DNA of 64,000 bases from Cyprinodon diabolis (Eukaryota > Chordata > Actinopteri > Cyprinodontiformes > Cyprinodontidae): the NCBI GenBank assembly GCA_030533445.1, contig CM060062.1, forward strand, positions 20,043,829 to 20,107,828, given 5' to 3'. The position numbers and the translations under genes were made by a program. The first letter of the stretch is position 1; every line of letters starts with the position of its first letter. Below, in pieces: positions 32,070 to 46,339 of this stretch. Below the pieces are notes generated by a model, which was given only the letters and a program-made list of their open reading frames with translations, ran no database searches and had not been told where the DNA came from.

Positions 32070-32774
32070 TAGGGATGCACGATATAATCGGCCCCCTATC
32101 GGTATCGACCTGTATCGGCCTTAAAACTGAATATCGGACATCGGCCCCCCCACCGGTATTTAACCCGATATTTGATCAGCTTCTGAGTTTCTAAAGTCTA
32201 AAAAAAATAAATAAAAAAAAAATACTACTTCTTCTTCCTCAAAAACTTCTTTTTTACAGACTTAAAAACTTCTAAAGATGAGGGAAAAATATTGATACAT
32301 TAAAATATCACAATATCTTCATATGCTGATATATTGCCATTTAAAAACACCATATCAATCTCTTTTACTAGTGAAATATTGCTATATGACATCGTTATGC
32401 TACAAAATCCCCCGAAAATTCACGAAATGTTGCCATATTTTTATATGTTGATATATAGACGCGGTATCCATCTATTTTACTAACAAAATCTCACAAGAAT
32501 TTGCAAAATATCACGAGAGTTTGTAATAGAACAATGAAATTTCACGAGATTTTGAAAGTAAACCGCGTTTTTAAAAATCAATTTGATATCAGCATATGAA
32601 AATATATTTGAGTATATTATTTTTCAAAGTGTCAGAAATGGATAACAAAACTGCTATTTTCAATGACTACTTATTTTTGTCCAGCTTTAATATCGGTATC
32701 GGTTATCGGCTACATGAGTTTTAAAATATCGGCATATCGGATATCGGCCAAAATCCCAATATCGTGCATCCCTA
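32070..32774. mobile_element. hAT-type miniature transposon (705 bp) with 8-bp TSD
   Basis: Left end TAGGGATGCACGATATAATC; right end ...CCAATATCGTGCATCCCTA. The terminal inverted repeat TAGGGATGCACGATAT is perfect over 16 bp. The 8-bp target duplication is ATCCAAAC at 32062-32069 and 32775-32782. Subterminal arrays of ATATCGG motifs (TATCGGTATCGGTTATCGGC) are typical of a widespread teleost hAT family. No transposase frame. Confidence 0.92.
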
Positions 32775-32789
32775 ATCCAAACTATGCCA

Positions 32790-33850
32790 ATGGTGGTGGG
32801 AATACTTTGAAGATCTCCTCAATCTGTCTAACATGCTGTCCGTGGTTGAAGAGGAAACGGGGTGTTAGGTGACTTCATCACCCCGGCTGAAGTCACCAAG
32901 GTGGTCAAATAAATCCACAGGGGCGAGGCTTCAGGGGTGGATGAGATCTGTGTACCTTAAATTTCTGGATATTGTTGGCCTGTCATGGCTGACATGCCTC
33001 TTCAACATCATGTGGAGGTCGGGGCCAGTGCCACTCTGGTAGACTTGGGTGGTGGCTTCCCTGCAGAAGAACAGGGGTTGTAGCTTCTCAGCCTCACCAG
33101 GAAGGCCTATGCAAGGGTGCTGGAGAGGAGAGTCTAGCTGATTGTCAAACTTAAGCTTCAGGAAGAGCAGTGTAGTTTTTGTCATGGCTGTGGAAATATG
33201 AACCAACTCTTTACCCTCTGCAGGGTGATCAAGGATGCCTGGGAGATTGTCTTACCTGTCCACATGTTTTTTGTTGACCTGGAGAAGCATTCGATCTTGT
33301 CCCTTGTGGTGCCATGTAGGGGGTGCTACAGGAGTATTAAGTTGTGGGCCCTTTATTAGGGGCCATACAGTCTCTGTACAAGCAGAGCAGTAGCTGGGGC
33401 TGCAATGCAGGCATTAAGTCAGACATCTATCTGGTGCATGTCCCTCTGTCACCAGTCCTTTTCATAACCTTTCTGGAAAGGATTTCTGGGCACAGCCAAG
33501 GGCTATTTTAGGGACCGGCGGACTTCGTCCCTGCTTTTTGCAGATGATGTGGTTCTTCTTAGCTTTCTCCTGCCAATACCTACAACAGACACTGGGGCAG
33601 TATGCAGCCGAGTGTAAAGTGGCCTAGACGAAAATCATGATCTCCAAATTCAAAGCGATGATCCTTGACCTGAAAAAGGTGGCTTGGCCCCTCCAGGTTG
33701 GAGGAGAGTTCCTGTATATAGTGGAGGAGTTTAGGTATCTCGGGGTCACAAGTGAGGGAAGAATTTGGCGGGGGACTGATAGTGCATTGGTGCAGTTGCT
33801 GCTAGAATGCACAGGGTGCACTGGTAATGAAGAGAGCTGAGCAAAAAGGC
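32790..33850 (+). mobile_element. degenerate LINE reverse-transcriptase region
   Basis: Plus-strand fragments in changing frames. About 33530-33560 gives SLLFADDVVLL, an RT active-site FADD box. About 33637-33800 gives MISKFKAMILDLKKVAWPLQ, VGGEFLYIVEEFRYLGVTSE and GRIWRGTD, matching the usual S-K-x-x-A-M / YLG-V-x-SEGR block downstream of the active site in teleost LINEs. Earlier parts (32870-33480) carry matching nucleotide similarity but are full of stops. The clade is not assigned. Confidence 0.65.
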
Positions 33851-34145
33851 AAGGCTCTCAATTTACCCTCACCTGTAGTCATGAAATCTGTATTATTACT
33901 GAAATAATTAGCTTCTAGATACAACTATCTGAAAAGAGCTGGGCACTCCCTTAGATAGTGTGTGAAGCTCAGTTGCAATAGATAGGCTTGGATTTGCTTC
34001 ACTTCCACCTCGAGAGGAGTCAGCTAATTTGGCTTGGACATCTTTGTTGGATGCCCCCAACTTACCTGAATATTTACTTTGCCTAGTAACTAATTTGTTT
34101 GATATTTCAGTAAATGTGTTACTAACTCAGATACTTTTTTAAAGG

Positions 34146-34198
34146 CAACTTGCACAGAACGCACGTCCCCTTCTCTAACCACTACGCCACCACTCCCC
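34146..34198 (-). repeat. tRNA-like repeat head (SINE-type)
   Basis: On the minus strand it reads GGGAGTGGTGGCGTAGTGGT, TAGAGAAGGGGACGTGCG. GTGGCGTAGTGGTTAGAG is the A-box-like start of a tRNA-derived teleost repeat. No full tRNA fold is available, so it is a fragment and not a tRNA gene. Confidence 0.45.
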
Positions 34199-37100
34199 AC
34201 TTTTACCACCTAATGTATGTCCTAATTAAAAAAAAAAAAAATTCTATACACTTCAATTATAATTTAAAAAGAAAAATTGAATGCTGAAGTGAAACATTTA
34301 AGAATAACCAAAAAGCTTATACAGGTATCATCTCATCTCTATGGATAACTTGTATGTTTTTTTTGTATCCTAATCTTTGCTTTTAACAGCTGTTGTTCCT
34401 AATCTACAATACTGTAAACCAACCATTAAAAAAATGCTTCAAATTGCAGTAGTGTCAACAGACCTACAGAAACAGACTGTACACAATATGTTGCAAAAAC
34501 AGCTTAGGTTAGATTTCCTGACAGATAATAAAACACATGGTGGCTGATCATATGGGGCAAAAAAATGTCAATGATGAATCATTTCCAAGAGGGTTGCCTG
34601 GACACATTTGTCTTTATGTCATTTCTTAGACAAAGAGTCTGTCAGTTTAGAGGTCCCACAAAAATTGATGCGCCTACAGGAAGCAATCAGTTGTTCACAG
34701 CCCCATCCTTCATTAATGAAATAATGGGAGAAATTGTCAGATGTAGCATCTCAAAAATATGTCGCAGCAGAGCATAGATACCAAGAATATTTACCAGCTT
34801 GTCCATATTTCTCACCTCTCTAACACAGTGCGCTGCCAGTAAGCAGTGCATGTGTTGCTATAGTCAAGTGTTTTTCTACTTTATGGTGAATTGGTGAAGA
34901 AAAAATAAGATTGTGACACGTGTGAGAGGCAAACTGTGAGAAGCAGCAGTCTGTGGTAGGAGTTCAACAACCTATTCCACCATTATCACAAAACAATTGT
35001 TGGAAAGAAAAAAGCTGGTTATCGTCAAAACAATTCTAGCAAATCGTTGTACTCTTAAACAATACATTATTTTTTGCTAGAAAACATAATTTATTAAAAA
35101 AACAATTACCCACAGAGATCCTAAAATAACTCATATCCATTTTATTAAATGTAGATCTATCATCAGCATATCCAACCAAATAGGTGCAGTCTGATTTTTC
35201 TTAGCACTATTGGATCAAAACAAAACATTAAAGTACAGCCTTAAAAAGGTAAGTTGAGTGTTTGCTATAAATAACACACCCTTATGATGTCTGTGCATGA
35301 AAGTGGTCCCCTCTTAAAGTGCCAACAGTTTAAACTTGTCCAACTATTTAATTAACCAACTGTATTTACTGGTGTGTACGTTATTGAGATTGATAACATC
35401 AGATAAAAGTTAACCTCTTTAAATTCAGAGTTATTTACTGGACAAAAGGTCTGATGAAGACCTCTTCAAAATGAAATCCATGCTATTTTTGAGCCCTTTG
35501 GAGTATACATACTTTTTTTGGCTCTTGAAAATAACCTTTTTTTTCCTTCTACATTCAGATAAACTATAAGTGGAATTACTAAAAATCTGTGCACTCAAGT
35601 CACAAAAATACCTCAAACCACCTCAAGCACCTCAAAACTTTTAAGTCAGATGTATGCTTTCTTCTATAATGGGTTTAGGTTCAAAGTAAGACCAATACCT
35701 ATTAAGGAACATTTATTTTTATGTGTTACAGTATATAGTAAAAAGAAAAAGCAGAATAGGTTAAAATCAGAATTACTATTTAGACCAAACTAGCAACAGA
35801 GACTTTGCCATATTGAGGGCTGTCCCAAACCACATAGTGGGTAGGGTGAGTGGACCGTGGCCCTCATATTATAAGTGCTTGTGAGCAAATTCTATTGTTA
35901 AAGCAGAGCTACGAGCATTTACGAGCCGATTTACCAGAAACTCATGGACCACGCATGTGCAAACAAGAGAGTTCTTCTTCTTCCTCTTTTTCCAGATTGA
36001 TTGTCTGACCAGTGCCAACTCTCAGCTCTGAGTCCGATGTGTGGTTTTTGGATGCACAATTTGAGGAGGTAGATCACATCAAAGTACAGTGTAAGAACAT
36101 ACAACAATGAGCTGTCGACTGTTAAACCCTGCGGTTTTGTCGTAGTTTGATCTGAAGCTGAGTACAATAATTGAAAATATCGTACAGTGTGACACTGATA
36201 GAAAATAATAAATTAGGAAAAAGAAGAAGGACGTCATTAATTCCATAAGGTAAGGTCCTCTATGTAAGAGTTTTATTTGACTGTATGAATGTATTTTTAA
36301 GAGAGTGTTTGATTTCATATCACCTCAGTTAAAAACTTTTCACGCGTTTGTAAGTATAACTTATGTAACTTGTATAAGTTAATTATTCATAATTACCACT
36401 ATGTGATCATTTTCTGAGGTCCTTACCAGTTGCTTAGGGCCTAAGCAGACATTAACCCTGTGGAGCAGGGAAAACTTAGGGAACCTAGGTTAATCATGGT
36501 GAGGGTTGAGGTATTAATGGCTGAACAATGTCCTTACTCAAGATAAAACATATTCAAATACTCATCAAATCTGTAGCTCTCAGCAGTTCTTGCAGTCCTT
36601 GCAGTGCAACTGTTAAATTTGCTTCTAATCACCACAAACAAGATAAATTATATGACATGCAACCAATGAGGCTTCAAGTTCATTCTTCCAGATGAAGTTT
36701 CAGGTAGGTTGATTAGTCCTGTCTGCACACAAAAGAACTTTCTATAAAAAGTCTCTGAATTCAGCTGTAGTTGTTATATTTCAGCATTTGAAATACTTTG
36801 TTGTCCTTATTGGGTATAAATGAGGGGACAGTTTGAGTGATGACCAGACTTAGCATTATCTGCTTCATTACCACCTTGAGTAAAAGAAGTTGGGAAACTG
36901 TGCACATTAAAATTGTTACAGTTGGAGGTTTGGGGTGGGTCAATGTAAAGATAGGCTTATCTGATTAAAACAAATCTGCCAGTGAAATCACATTAAAATG
37001 AGCTGTCAAAATGCAAGATTTGATTTATGAGACTAATATCCTAAATGTTAATGAGTTCATAAGTAAAAGAGCCAACATCTTAGGCATTGTCTCACAAGGC

Positions 37101-39624
37101 ACTTATTATGTCCATTTAGTAAAATAAATTGTGTCAGGAGATCTAACAAGTTAAAGGAAATATGGCGTCCCACAGAGAGAAAGTTTTAATGAGACAGCTA
37201 ACAAAATGTGACAAACAAGTATCCAAAATCTTTGGTTCCTAATCCTTTACTCCGTATCCCTGGATGCTTCATCTAACCTGCTCTATCACACAACCACACA
37301 AGTGGGTCATTGGGGAGTAGAACATCACTAGGATGGGTCTCTATATGCTGGTGGTGGTTTATGCTGGCATGTTTGGGGCACCAGAGGCAGGTTAGCTTAG
37401 TGTTGCAATACATTTAAACATTTAAGGCTTTGGGTGGAAGTTGTGGGTAGCATCCTTACCAGTCTCAGTTTTAAAATAAACAGAAGTCCAACTGGCAGGT
37501 GAGGTTGGTCTTTAGGCATTGTGGGTGGGTGGCTTAGCAGATCTATTGGCTCTCCAGGGACTATCTAGCCTTAGGGTCTTATCTCTCAGCTTCAGAATCT
37601 TGTTTCCTGGGAGGAGGGTTCTGGCATATGGGGGGTTGGCCAGGAGGGCTGCGGTGACAATGGAGGATATGGCTTTGCTCTTTTGTGGGGGGCTAACTTG
37701 TGGTGAGAGTCTGCCTGACTATGCCTGGGTGTCTGACAGGGTCTAGCCTCCATGGCCAGGAGGCGGGTACTTTCGTTTGTAGCAGCTACAAAGAAAAGCG
37801 GTTGGAAGAGAATGTCCTTTTTTTCCGGGTATTTTTTCTTTGGGTAGTTTTGAAATTTTAAGGTAATACAGGTATTAATCATAAACCGTTTCTTCATAAT
37901 GTTGGGAACTAGTCTTCTTGCATCCATTACTTTTTATTGCACCTTGTTTTCTGAAGGTGTTCCTGTATACTTGCAGACCATTCTCCCTTATCAGCTGAGG
38001 GACAGTCCTCAATTTAAAGCGTTTACAAATAATAACTCAGAAAACAAAAAAATTCACTGGTAAAATGTTGCCTGATATAGACATGTTAGACATCGCTGGA
38101 AAGCTTTGTTTCTTTACAATTAAACCACCTAGTTCATTTTATGGACATAGCGAGCACCGAAGCACAATTATAGCAGCATGTCGAAATGTAGCATGGCAAA
38201 GCAGCCACAACAAGCAAGCATGTCTTTATTCCTGCTATTCAAAAAAGACTTATTATTTTCATGAATAAAAAAAAACTTTGAGTCATGTTTGAACTGATGC
38301 AGCTTGGGCTTGATGCAGCTTGGGTGTTTTACTTACCCAATTTTCATGTATATATTCAGAAACTAGAAGGTGTTAGCTTTCAAATAACGTATCACACATG
38401 TAATTTGGGCTTACAGTTTCTCAGTTATTTGCTTTTCCATTTGGATATGCAAAATAGGCAAATTTCCCAGAAATTAGGTGAATATTAATATTCTTATGTT
38501 TTATTTTTAATATAAATCTGTTTCTTTTGTCCTGACAGTGTTTGCATCTAGATCAGATATTTGCAAAGACACCCTACTGACATGACACACAATTAAGATC
38601 ATATTTTAGTGGAGTGAACTCTCCCTTTTAAATGTACATAAAAAAATACAATCTCCTGTTTCTTATGTAAACTTCAGTTTATAGCTCTGCAGGAGAAGTG
38701 ACAACAGGTTGTATGCAGTGTCTGTCTCTAAGACAGCTACTGGATCAGCTTCTCTAGATTGGTTAACGTTCTGCATTGAGCTACAAAAGCTCTGATTTGA
38801 ATTGAACATGCTTGATTCAGAGGTCCCACACATAACAGGATATTAGGCCAAGACAGCCAAAAGTTTGGAGTTTTCCAGTTTTGAAATCAAAGCAGTCCCA
38901 AGATTCTACCCTACTCACTCATAACACGCAACAGGCTGATTTCCACAGGGAGAACAAAAAAGGGGAAAAAGATGGCACAATTATCTATATGTGTGAACCC
39001 TACTAGGGTACATTTCCTTTGTAAAATGCAGACTCCTCTCAGAAAGCTCCAATCTAAGGATACAATTTTCTGCTAAGGTATGAAAGTGATTTACATACAG
39101 TAGTTGCTGAGAGCAAGGAGGAACATCAATTTTTATCAGTTGGGAGGTGTGGTTGACCTCATTGCTAAATGGGATGCTGTCCTCTTACAGCTATGATTAG
39201 TTAATGCAAAATACTCAAAAGTCATACAAATGTGCTCCTAGCAATCAACTGACAGCCCATAGTAACCAATAAAGGAACTTTAGTGGCTAAAGATTTCAGA
39301 CATGGCTTAAGAAACGTGTCTCATAATGACGAGATTTAGCGAAGAACTTGTTGCACAACATCAAATCTTTGAACGTACTCATGCTGGACAATAAATCAAT
39401 ATCAATATATATCGCTATAGACACCTGATCAATATCAATGACCCTGCCACGGGTGAAGTGATAGGAGCGAGGAACAGCTAGAAGGCAATATATTCCAAAT
39501 AAGCCCAGGACTCTCAACCTCTCATGGCCAAACTAAGCAAACTTTGCAGTAGGGCTGACCTATTTCTTAAGGTTATGTTTAAATAGAGTTGGTGTTATTG
39601 TGTAAATTCAGGTCTTTTAACAAG

Positions 39625-39690
39625 CTGGGGTCCGTTTCACAAAGCAGGTTTTATTGAAAACTCTAAGTTTTCTAACCTGCCATAATTCTC
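39625..39690. repeat. end of a dispersed DNA-transposon-like repeat
   Basis: GGGTCCGTTTCACAAAGCAG and the following GTTTTATTGAAAACTCTAAG match a terminus I know from dispersed teleost repeats (CCATTTCACAAAGCAGG-type). The other end was not found. Confidence 0.35.
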
Positions 39691-40567
39691 CATCTGTCAG
39701 ACTTATGGTAATGCCACCAAATTGCTACGTAGTTCATACCTAAAACTCCAGGGCCTCCATTTTGGTTGGAGACACTCGAGCACAGTTGCAGGGAACCATA
39801 TGTGGTCTGATAAACCCCTATGCATTTTCATTTTCAACAAGTCATAATATCCGTTTTATTATCGCACTGGATGCTAAATTGTCCAGTCTTTACGCCTATA
39901 ATGGCAAAACCCCTTAATTCTATCCTCTTTCTTATGATTTACACTCCCTTAGCATGCAAATACTGTAGCAGGTTATATTCATGCAACTTGTGTAAAGAGA
40001 CCAGCACTGGTTTAGTTTATATTTCAAAACAAACATTTTTTGTCCAATAGCCCATACACAATTTAGTAAAAATCTGTTTAAAAATGTCTTCCATAGAAAA
40101 GCCATAATGTAAAATTACCATGTTTAGAAAGCTGTTATCAAATCTAATCATTAGGTATATAAAAAGGTTATCTTACAAAGCAGTTGTGCAGAGTTGATAA
40201 AATGCTAAGGTTTGTGTGCAAATTTAATTGCTTGCTATTATTATTACCAATAAATAGATTAACTAACTAGGTATTTCATGATTATATCAATCAATAAAAA
40301 TTTGCAAAACTTCTTGCTATCACAGGGAAATACATTTAGGACAAGGTACTAATGAAAAAGAAAAATCCTCCTCACACCTCAATGTTTCAGCAACCTTCAC
40401 TTTTAAATTTTAATGGAAAGAAAGCATCACTTTAAAAGCAGTGACAGGCACCATGCTGCGCTGGAGCCCAGCCCACACCCCCACCTGCCCCATTTCTGAC
40501 CAAATCAGGAGTGATGCCACCAACAACACTTAACACAAAGACATCAGACCAGCCTGTTTAATATGCA

Positions 40568-40581
40568 GTCACCATAGAAAC
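40568..40581. promoter_or_regulatory. RFX X-box-like motif in first intron
   Basis: GTCACCATAGAAAC differs from the motif at 14157-14170 at one position only. It lies in a more complex, less AT-rich block (about 40440-40740). Function is inference. Confidence 0.25.
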
Positions 40582-40954
40582 TCCAGCCTAACATCATCTG
40601 TCAAGCATATCAAAATAAGATAAAGAAAATAAGAGGGAAAGAGAACAGCCTGTGGGGATTTTTTAGGCTGGTTGTCACATACACATGTGTGAAGGAGGGA
40701 GGAAGAGGTGAACCGTCACATGGCACCGTATTGAAGGATGTGACAGTTCGTGCAGAGATGGGCACACAGATGTGACAAGATGGAAACAGCGGTGGTGTCG
40801 GTAGCTATAAAAGAAGGACCACAAGATACCTTTGCAAAGATAGAAAAGTCATGAAAATATCAGGTATTTAAAAATACATGTAGAAATTTCTAGATCTAGA
40901 AAGAAATCGATATTACTGAAGTATATAATCAATGCACACATATGTGAGTACGAG

Positions 40955-41500
40955 GGGTGGGTGATATATATATATGTCACCGACCACTAGTGCCCCTGGG
41001 CGGGTTGGGAAATTCCTTCATCTCAAGCACAGATCCTCTATCAAGGACCTGGGAGCGCGAGTATCTTAGTATCTTAGCTGTCCCTAGAACTGCATTTCTT
41101 GACTACTGTTCCTTTAGTTATCTGTTGGAGCATGGGGGTTACTGCCCTGAGTGCTCTAATGACCACAGGGACTACCGTTGCCTTGAACTTCCAGGCTTTC
41201 CATATTTTTTCCCTGAGGCTTAAGTATTTTTCCAATTTATCCTGTCATTTTTACCTGATGTTTCCATAAATAGGGTTGGCAAAATCGAGCACTGTGGCTG
41301 TCCACTGCTGCTTATCAATGATCACAATGTCTGTTTGTATCTAGAACTTCCACAGTATTCTCCACCACCTTAAGAGGTGAATCCCACTATGACCTGGGGG
41401 TCTCCATTTTGTTTCCTGCTCAGATGTTTCTGTAGACTATACCAGCCACTTGGTATATTCTGGATTTTTACAGTCATTCACTATGATAACCGGTGACAAT
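40955..41500 (-). mobile_element. degenerate LINE ORF C-terminus
   Basis: The minus strand reads SLREKIWKAWKFKATVVPVV, IRALRAVTPMLQQI and, after a frameshift, AVLGTAKILR. Upstream comes DNKQQWTATVLDFANPIYGN. The order W-K-x-K-A-x-V-V-P-V-V-...-G/RALRAVTP...LGTAKILR is the C-terminal signature of a common teleost non-LTR retrotransposon ORF. It has several stops and is dead. Confidence 0.6.
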
Positions 41501-42629
41501 TTTCCAATTTCAGTAAAAAAAAAAAAAAAATGAAATTCGACTCAAAATAAATCAATTCTGCTGTTTTGCCTGTGTGCACTGGTGGCTGGTATTTCCTTCC
41601 CCTTTAAGATAGTGCAGCGTGTCTGTAATCACATGACTCCACCAATACAGTCAGAAGCGTAGACAAACAGAATGGTGGACGAGCCCAGTAAAGAAGTATT
41701 AAACGGCTATAAACAAATTTACATCAGTTAATCCTGTGAAGTGAGAGAAGAGATGAAACTGAGCGTGCAGAGAAGAAGTCGAGAGCGTGTTGTCAGAGTT
41801 TAGCGTGCCTCAGGCCGGTTTTAAATGACGGTGTTGCAGTTTAAACAACGCACATTGCACATTGCAAAATTACACCATAGATGTTGAGAAAATGAACACG
41901 AAATGCAAAGTCTGTGAAAAAAGTTGGGCATTTAACGAGCATTTAGCATTATCGAGGTAAAATTTATTTGAAATATTCATGTTGACAACAAAGTTGAGAG
42001 CTTAAATGCATCCTCTAATGTGACACACAACTTACAGTAAGCTGTTGAGGGTTATTATCGGGATCAAAACATCTTCACAGAAGGACAGATTAGAATGATA
42101 AGCTACAAAAACTAAACAAAAGGTTACACTGTCAAGTTAAGCAGTTGTTCCCCTAACAATTTAATTTTGCTTTCATGTTAGCCTTACCTAATACATAAAA
42201 AATAGATCTAAGGACAGCATTGTCTAAACTTACATGAGTTTAACACAATATGATAAAACAACAACAACTTGGGTTAGCCTTACTGTGTTTGCTCTTTAAG
42301 TTCCAGCCTACTACAACCTTACCATGTCATCAACCAACCATGCATTGCGGAGGTGAAAAAATGGTAACCTCTGTGGATTAAAAAAATATAACAAAGGAGA
42401 AAAGCTGAAATTTTACTTTTTGACATAGTTTGAAGGAGTGCGGCCAAGACTATGCATTTTTTAGTCAGAATGAAATATAGCAAAGATAAAAACAAGGCAT
42501 GAAATAAGAGGTTTTTAAGTGACTTTTTGAAAAGCTTTTTTAATATAGCCCTATGAGGACTTTTTGTTGTCTTCTCTTACCTCCAGCACAGACACAAGCC
42601 AGCCACTGCCTCTATTAAGATTTGTAGAT

Positions 42630-43385
42630 ATCTTGAAATGTATTTCTTAATAGTACAAATTCAATTCCAGAGCACTTAAAATTTTCTTTCTAGTGGTAGA
42701 AATGTAATTAGTGATATATCTAAAATACAATTCTGACTAGGAACATTGTAACTTTGACTAGGTAGTCTGCTTTAGTGCTATCTATAACAGAAATGTGACT
42801 AGTCAGCCTGCCTATTTTATGTTAAAACGGCGCCCCATTTATTTTTTTGAATGTCAGTCAAAATATGTTTTTTTTTATTATCTAAAACTGTATTTTGGAT
42901 AGACATCTGTAATGTTACATTCATTTTTGATATCTGAAATAGTAATTTTAACTAGCAGTAACTCTATTATGGAGATCAGAAATTATAATTCATCCTAGTC
43001 AGAATTCATTTTTAGATATGAAGAAGGTATATTTTAGATAGGAAGAATGTTATTTTACATTTCTGAAATGTTCATTTTGACTAGGGAGAAATGCACATCT
43101 TAAATTTATATTTAGTCAAGCTAATAAATGTCAAAAGAGCCACTTAAAAGTTGTAAATATTTCTAGGTATTTGAAAGTTTATTCTTACTAGTACAATTAT
43201 GTTTTTGGCAGACTGAAATGTAATTTTTGCTGGCAAAAATATAATTTAGGATATCTATATGTACATTTCTGGCAGGTAGGAATGTAGTTTTGATTAGGAA
43301 AAATCGTATTGTTCCATTTCAACACATGGAACAATAGAGAGGACAGCGCTTCTAATAAAAGTCAAAACGGCCTTCCGTATTCTTC
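42630..43385. repeat. degenerate tandem array, ~50-bp unit, inside a repeat
   Basis: Variants of TTTTGACTAGG.AGAAATG, ATTTTAGATATCTGAAATG and TAATTTTAACTAG recur about ten times over 700 bp (e.g. 42692-42760, 42930-42970, 43040-43090, 43240-43300). It is bracketed by AAAACGGCGCCCCATTTAT at 42826-42845 and AAAACGGCCTTCCGTA at 43366-43381. I know this arrangement from dispersed teleost repeats but cannot name the family. Confidence 0.6.
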
Positions 43386-46339
43386 TCCACCTTTGGTTCA
43401 GATTCTAGAAATACAAAATATATTTGAGCCAGAAGACCTGAGAACTCTGGGGGCCTGATAAAATGAAAACAAATCTATAATCTGTAGACAGCAACATTCT
43501 GGATTGGAATGACAGAAGAGGACAAGATCGAAAAAGCCTGAGAATCTTCATCAGTTAAGGTCAACCTTATCTGTTAAACAGGGGAGCAGCAATATACTGT
43601 ATATCAGGCATGCTGCCAGTGGAACTAGATCATTGGTACTTATTGACAATGTGACTGTAGAGGGCAATAGCTTGATGCATTCTTAACTATATAGGTAATA
43701 TATATGAAGAAATAAGAGGTGGATATGAGGGAGTGTGAAATAATGCAAACAGATAAGCATATATCTATAAAACAACTGCAGAGAGGATTATCAGGGCTTA
43801 TTGTACACTCCTTCTATGAAAGGGCTGTTAAAAACAATAAAAATAAACAATAACCTCACATAAATATATTCATAACCTGAGTAGAAAGCCACAGTGATGT
43901 GAGACAAAATAAGCAGATTTGTACCATAACAAACTTTTTTTGTATTTTCTTACATACAGCAAAAAAGCATATACATTTTGTTATCTATACATCTATACTT
44001 AATGTCTGCATGCTGTAAGTGCGGTAACAAATGTGAAACACCTTTACTGTGTTCACAATCATGGTCAAATAGAGCAGATTCTTATTCATTATATGATCTC
44101 TGAATTTCAGAAAACCAACAATGTATAATGCATTTAATCAAAGAATTCAGCTTTTCTTTTCTCTAACGTTTTCAAGAAATCTCATTCAGTGACTCTTTCT
44201 GATTTTAGGATCACAGCATCTACCACAGAAAATTCCCTTTTACTCTTAAGCTCAATGAAACTCATTACTTTTACTTCAGTTCACCATACGTATCAGCAAT
44301 CAGGCTGATATTCTCTCTTAAAATCCATTACCACAGGTGTTAAAACCAGAACGTTTCCTCTAGTGATAATATGCGGCTTTCATATAAATATACCTCTATC
44401 ATACCACCAGTCATAACTTCAGCTTAGTAATTTGTGCATCTTTTGTGGTGATAATGCAAAACTGACAGTTTATTACATGCTGTTATCTTGATATGCCTCT
44501 GAAAGCTCCTCTGACTTGAAAGTAATTTGAGTTTATCCAGTGGAGAGCTCCAGATAGGCTCTCTGCTTCAACGAGGTATTACAAATCAATCACAGGATAA
44601 CCCCACAAAGGCCTTGAGGGGGAACTGTATTAAAGTTACTTTACTCTAAACAAGCAGGCATGGTGAATTATTATGCAAAACAAAACTGCCTTCTGAGAAG
44701 ATATTGAATGGAACTTAGGTTCAACCTTATCCATTGTCTGGAAGCAATGCAGAGCATTTCTGCGTGCATCGTCCACATACTTTAACCCTCTGACCAAGTT
44801 TAACTGAAGACTGGTTATACTAATACAAAAATAGCTAATAGCTAATACATTCCACTAAAGAGCACTTTATCCTTTTATCTAAAGCAGCAAAGGGCTGCTA
44901 CAAAGAAGAACCAGTCTGTCTGTGTTTGCACTGTCAAAATGAATACAAGGGACTCTTAAAAAGTGGAGCAGGTGAAAGGAAAAACGAGATAAGAGGATGC
45001 ACAGAGGGACACAGCAATGGATGGACAGATGGATGGATTTCAGATCTAATTTGCCCCCCCTCTTTTTTCTGACTGCTTGACAAACCCGGGAGTCTTGGAT
45101 TTTCTGTGGCCTGTGGCGTGGCTGCAAAGGAGCCAGATACTCGAGGGCTCACAGTCTGTTTGACTCAGAAGAATATGAACAAAAGGGGGCAATTGTAATG
45201 AGAGCTGACAAGCCCGCTCGTTTAGGCAATAGATGCAGACTTATAACTTACTGCATGCCCAAACTACTGCATGATATTTGATAATGCATGCTTTTTTTGC
45301 AGCGCAGTTGTTAATCACCTATTAAACTGTTATTATTGAATAAAATTGAGCATGCTTACCAAACAAAAGATATGCATATATCCTAAAAACTAAACTAGAT
45401 GAAATATGTAACAGCCAGTTAAATAATTTCAAAATTTCTCAAACAGGAAGTGGTATTACTTGGAAGAACTGTTTCTTAGTGACATTGCCTGTACCCAAAC
45501 ATACTCCTTATATGCCCCATAAGGCATTGTTAATCTTCAGATGCTTTTTTTCTCATTTGTTGGAGATAAATTTACTAGAGATGCACTGATAAAGAGCATA
45601 TAGTACATTTACTGACGTTTTTCCAACATGCTTACTAAATCCACTTTGATTTGAATAAACTGGAGCACCTACTTGCTCAGGCTTATTAGATAACTAATTT
45701 GCAATCTCCATTGTCTTCTGGCTTTCCCTGGGAAGCGATCTGATAAATTAGATTATGCATGGTCAGCTTCTGTTATTTCCTGCTTCCACACAGGCAGCAG
45801 CAGTTCCCTTCAAACTAACTCTGTTAGTTTAAGAGGTCTTCTAAATTACTACCCTGTCAGATAGCAGGTCACACACTCAGGAGACCGAGGCACCCATGCC
45901 TGCCCCCTCTGCCACACCCGCGTCAATACATCCCCTCTTTAATTAGCTCCTTATCCTAAGCATCAGCTGGTATAGCTCCACATAGGAAGAAAAAACATCA
46001 GTGAGCATGAAAAATATGCTGAGACAATATCTGCAGAATAATAACCTTGGTATGCTTGATGCTTTTAGAGAAAAGGAACAAAGGTGCACCTGCTTCCTAC
46101 ATGGGCCCGATCAGCATGATATAAAGGATGTGCTCATTCTGCGCTGCTTATTATACGACCATATTGACCATGTTAACGCTGTGTGGCAACACCCTCCACC
46201 TCCGCCCAAAGATCTCTGCTCACAAAAGCGACATCTTTGCATTTAAAAGCCCTGTTCCAGCAGCAAAGCGCATCACTGCCATGAGATGAGGTCCTCCTCT
46301 TCCTCTCTCTGCTTCTGCACAATTGGCACTTCGCAATAA

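Noticed and set aside
37519..37927. Overlapping ORFs on both strands in a G-rich segment
   Set aside because: Both strands open because of the skewed composition; no domain recognised and no repeat ends found.
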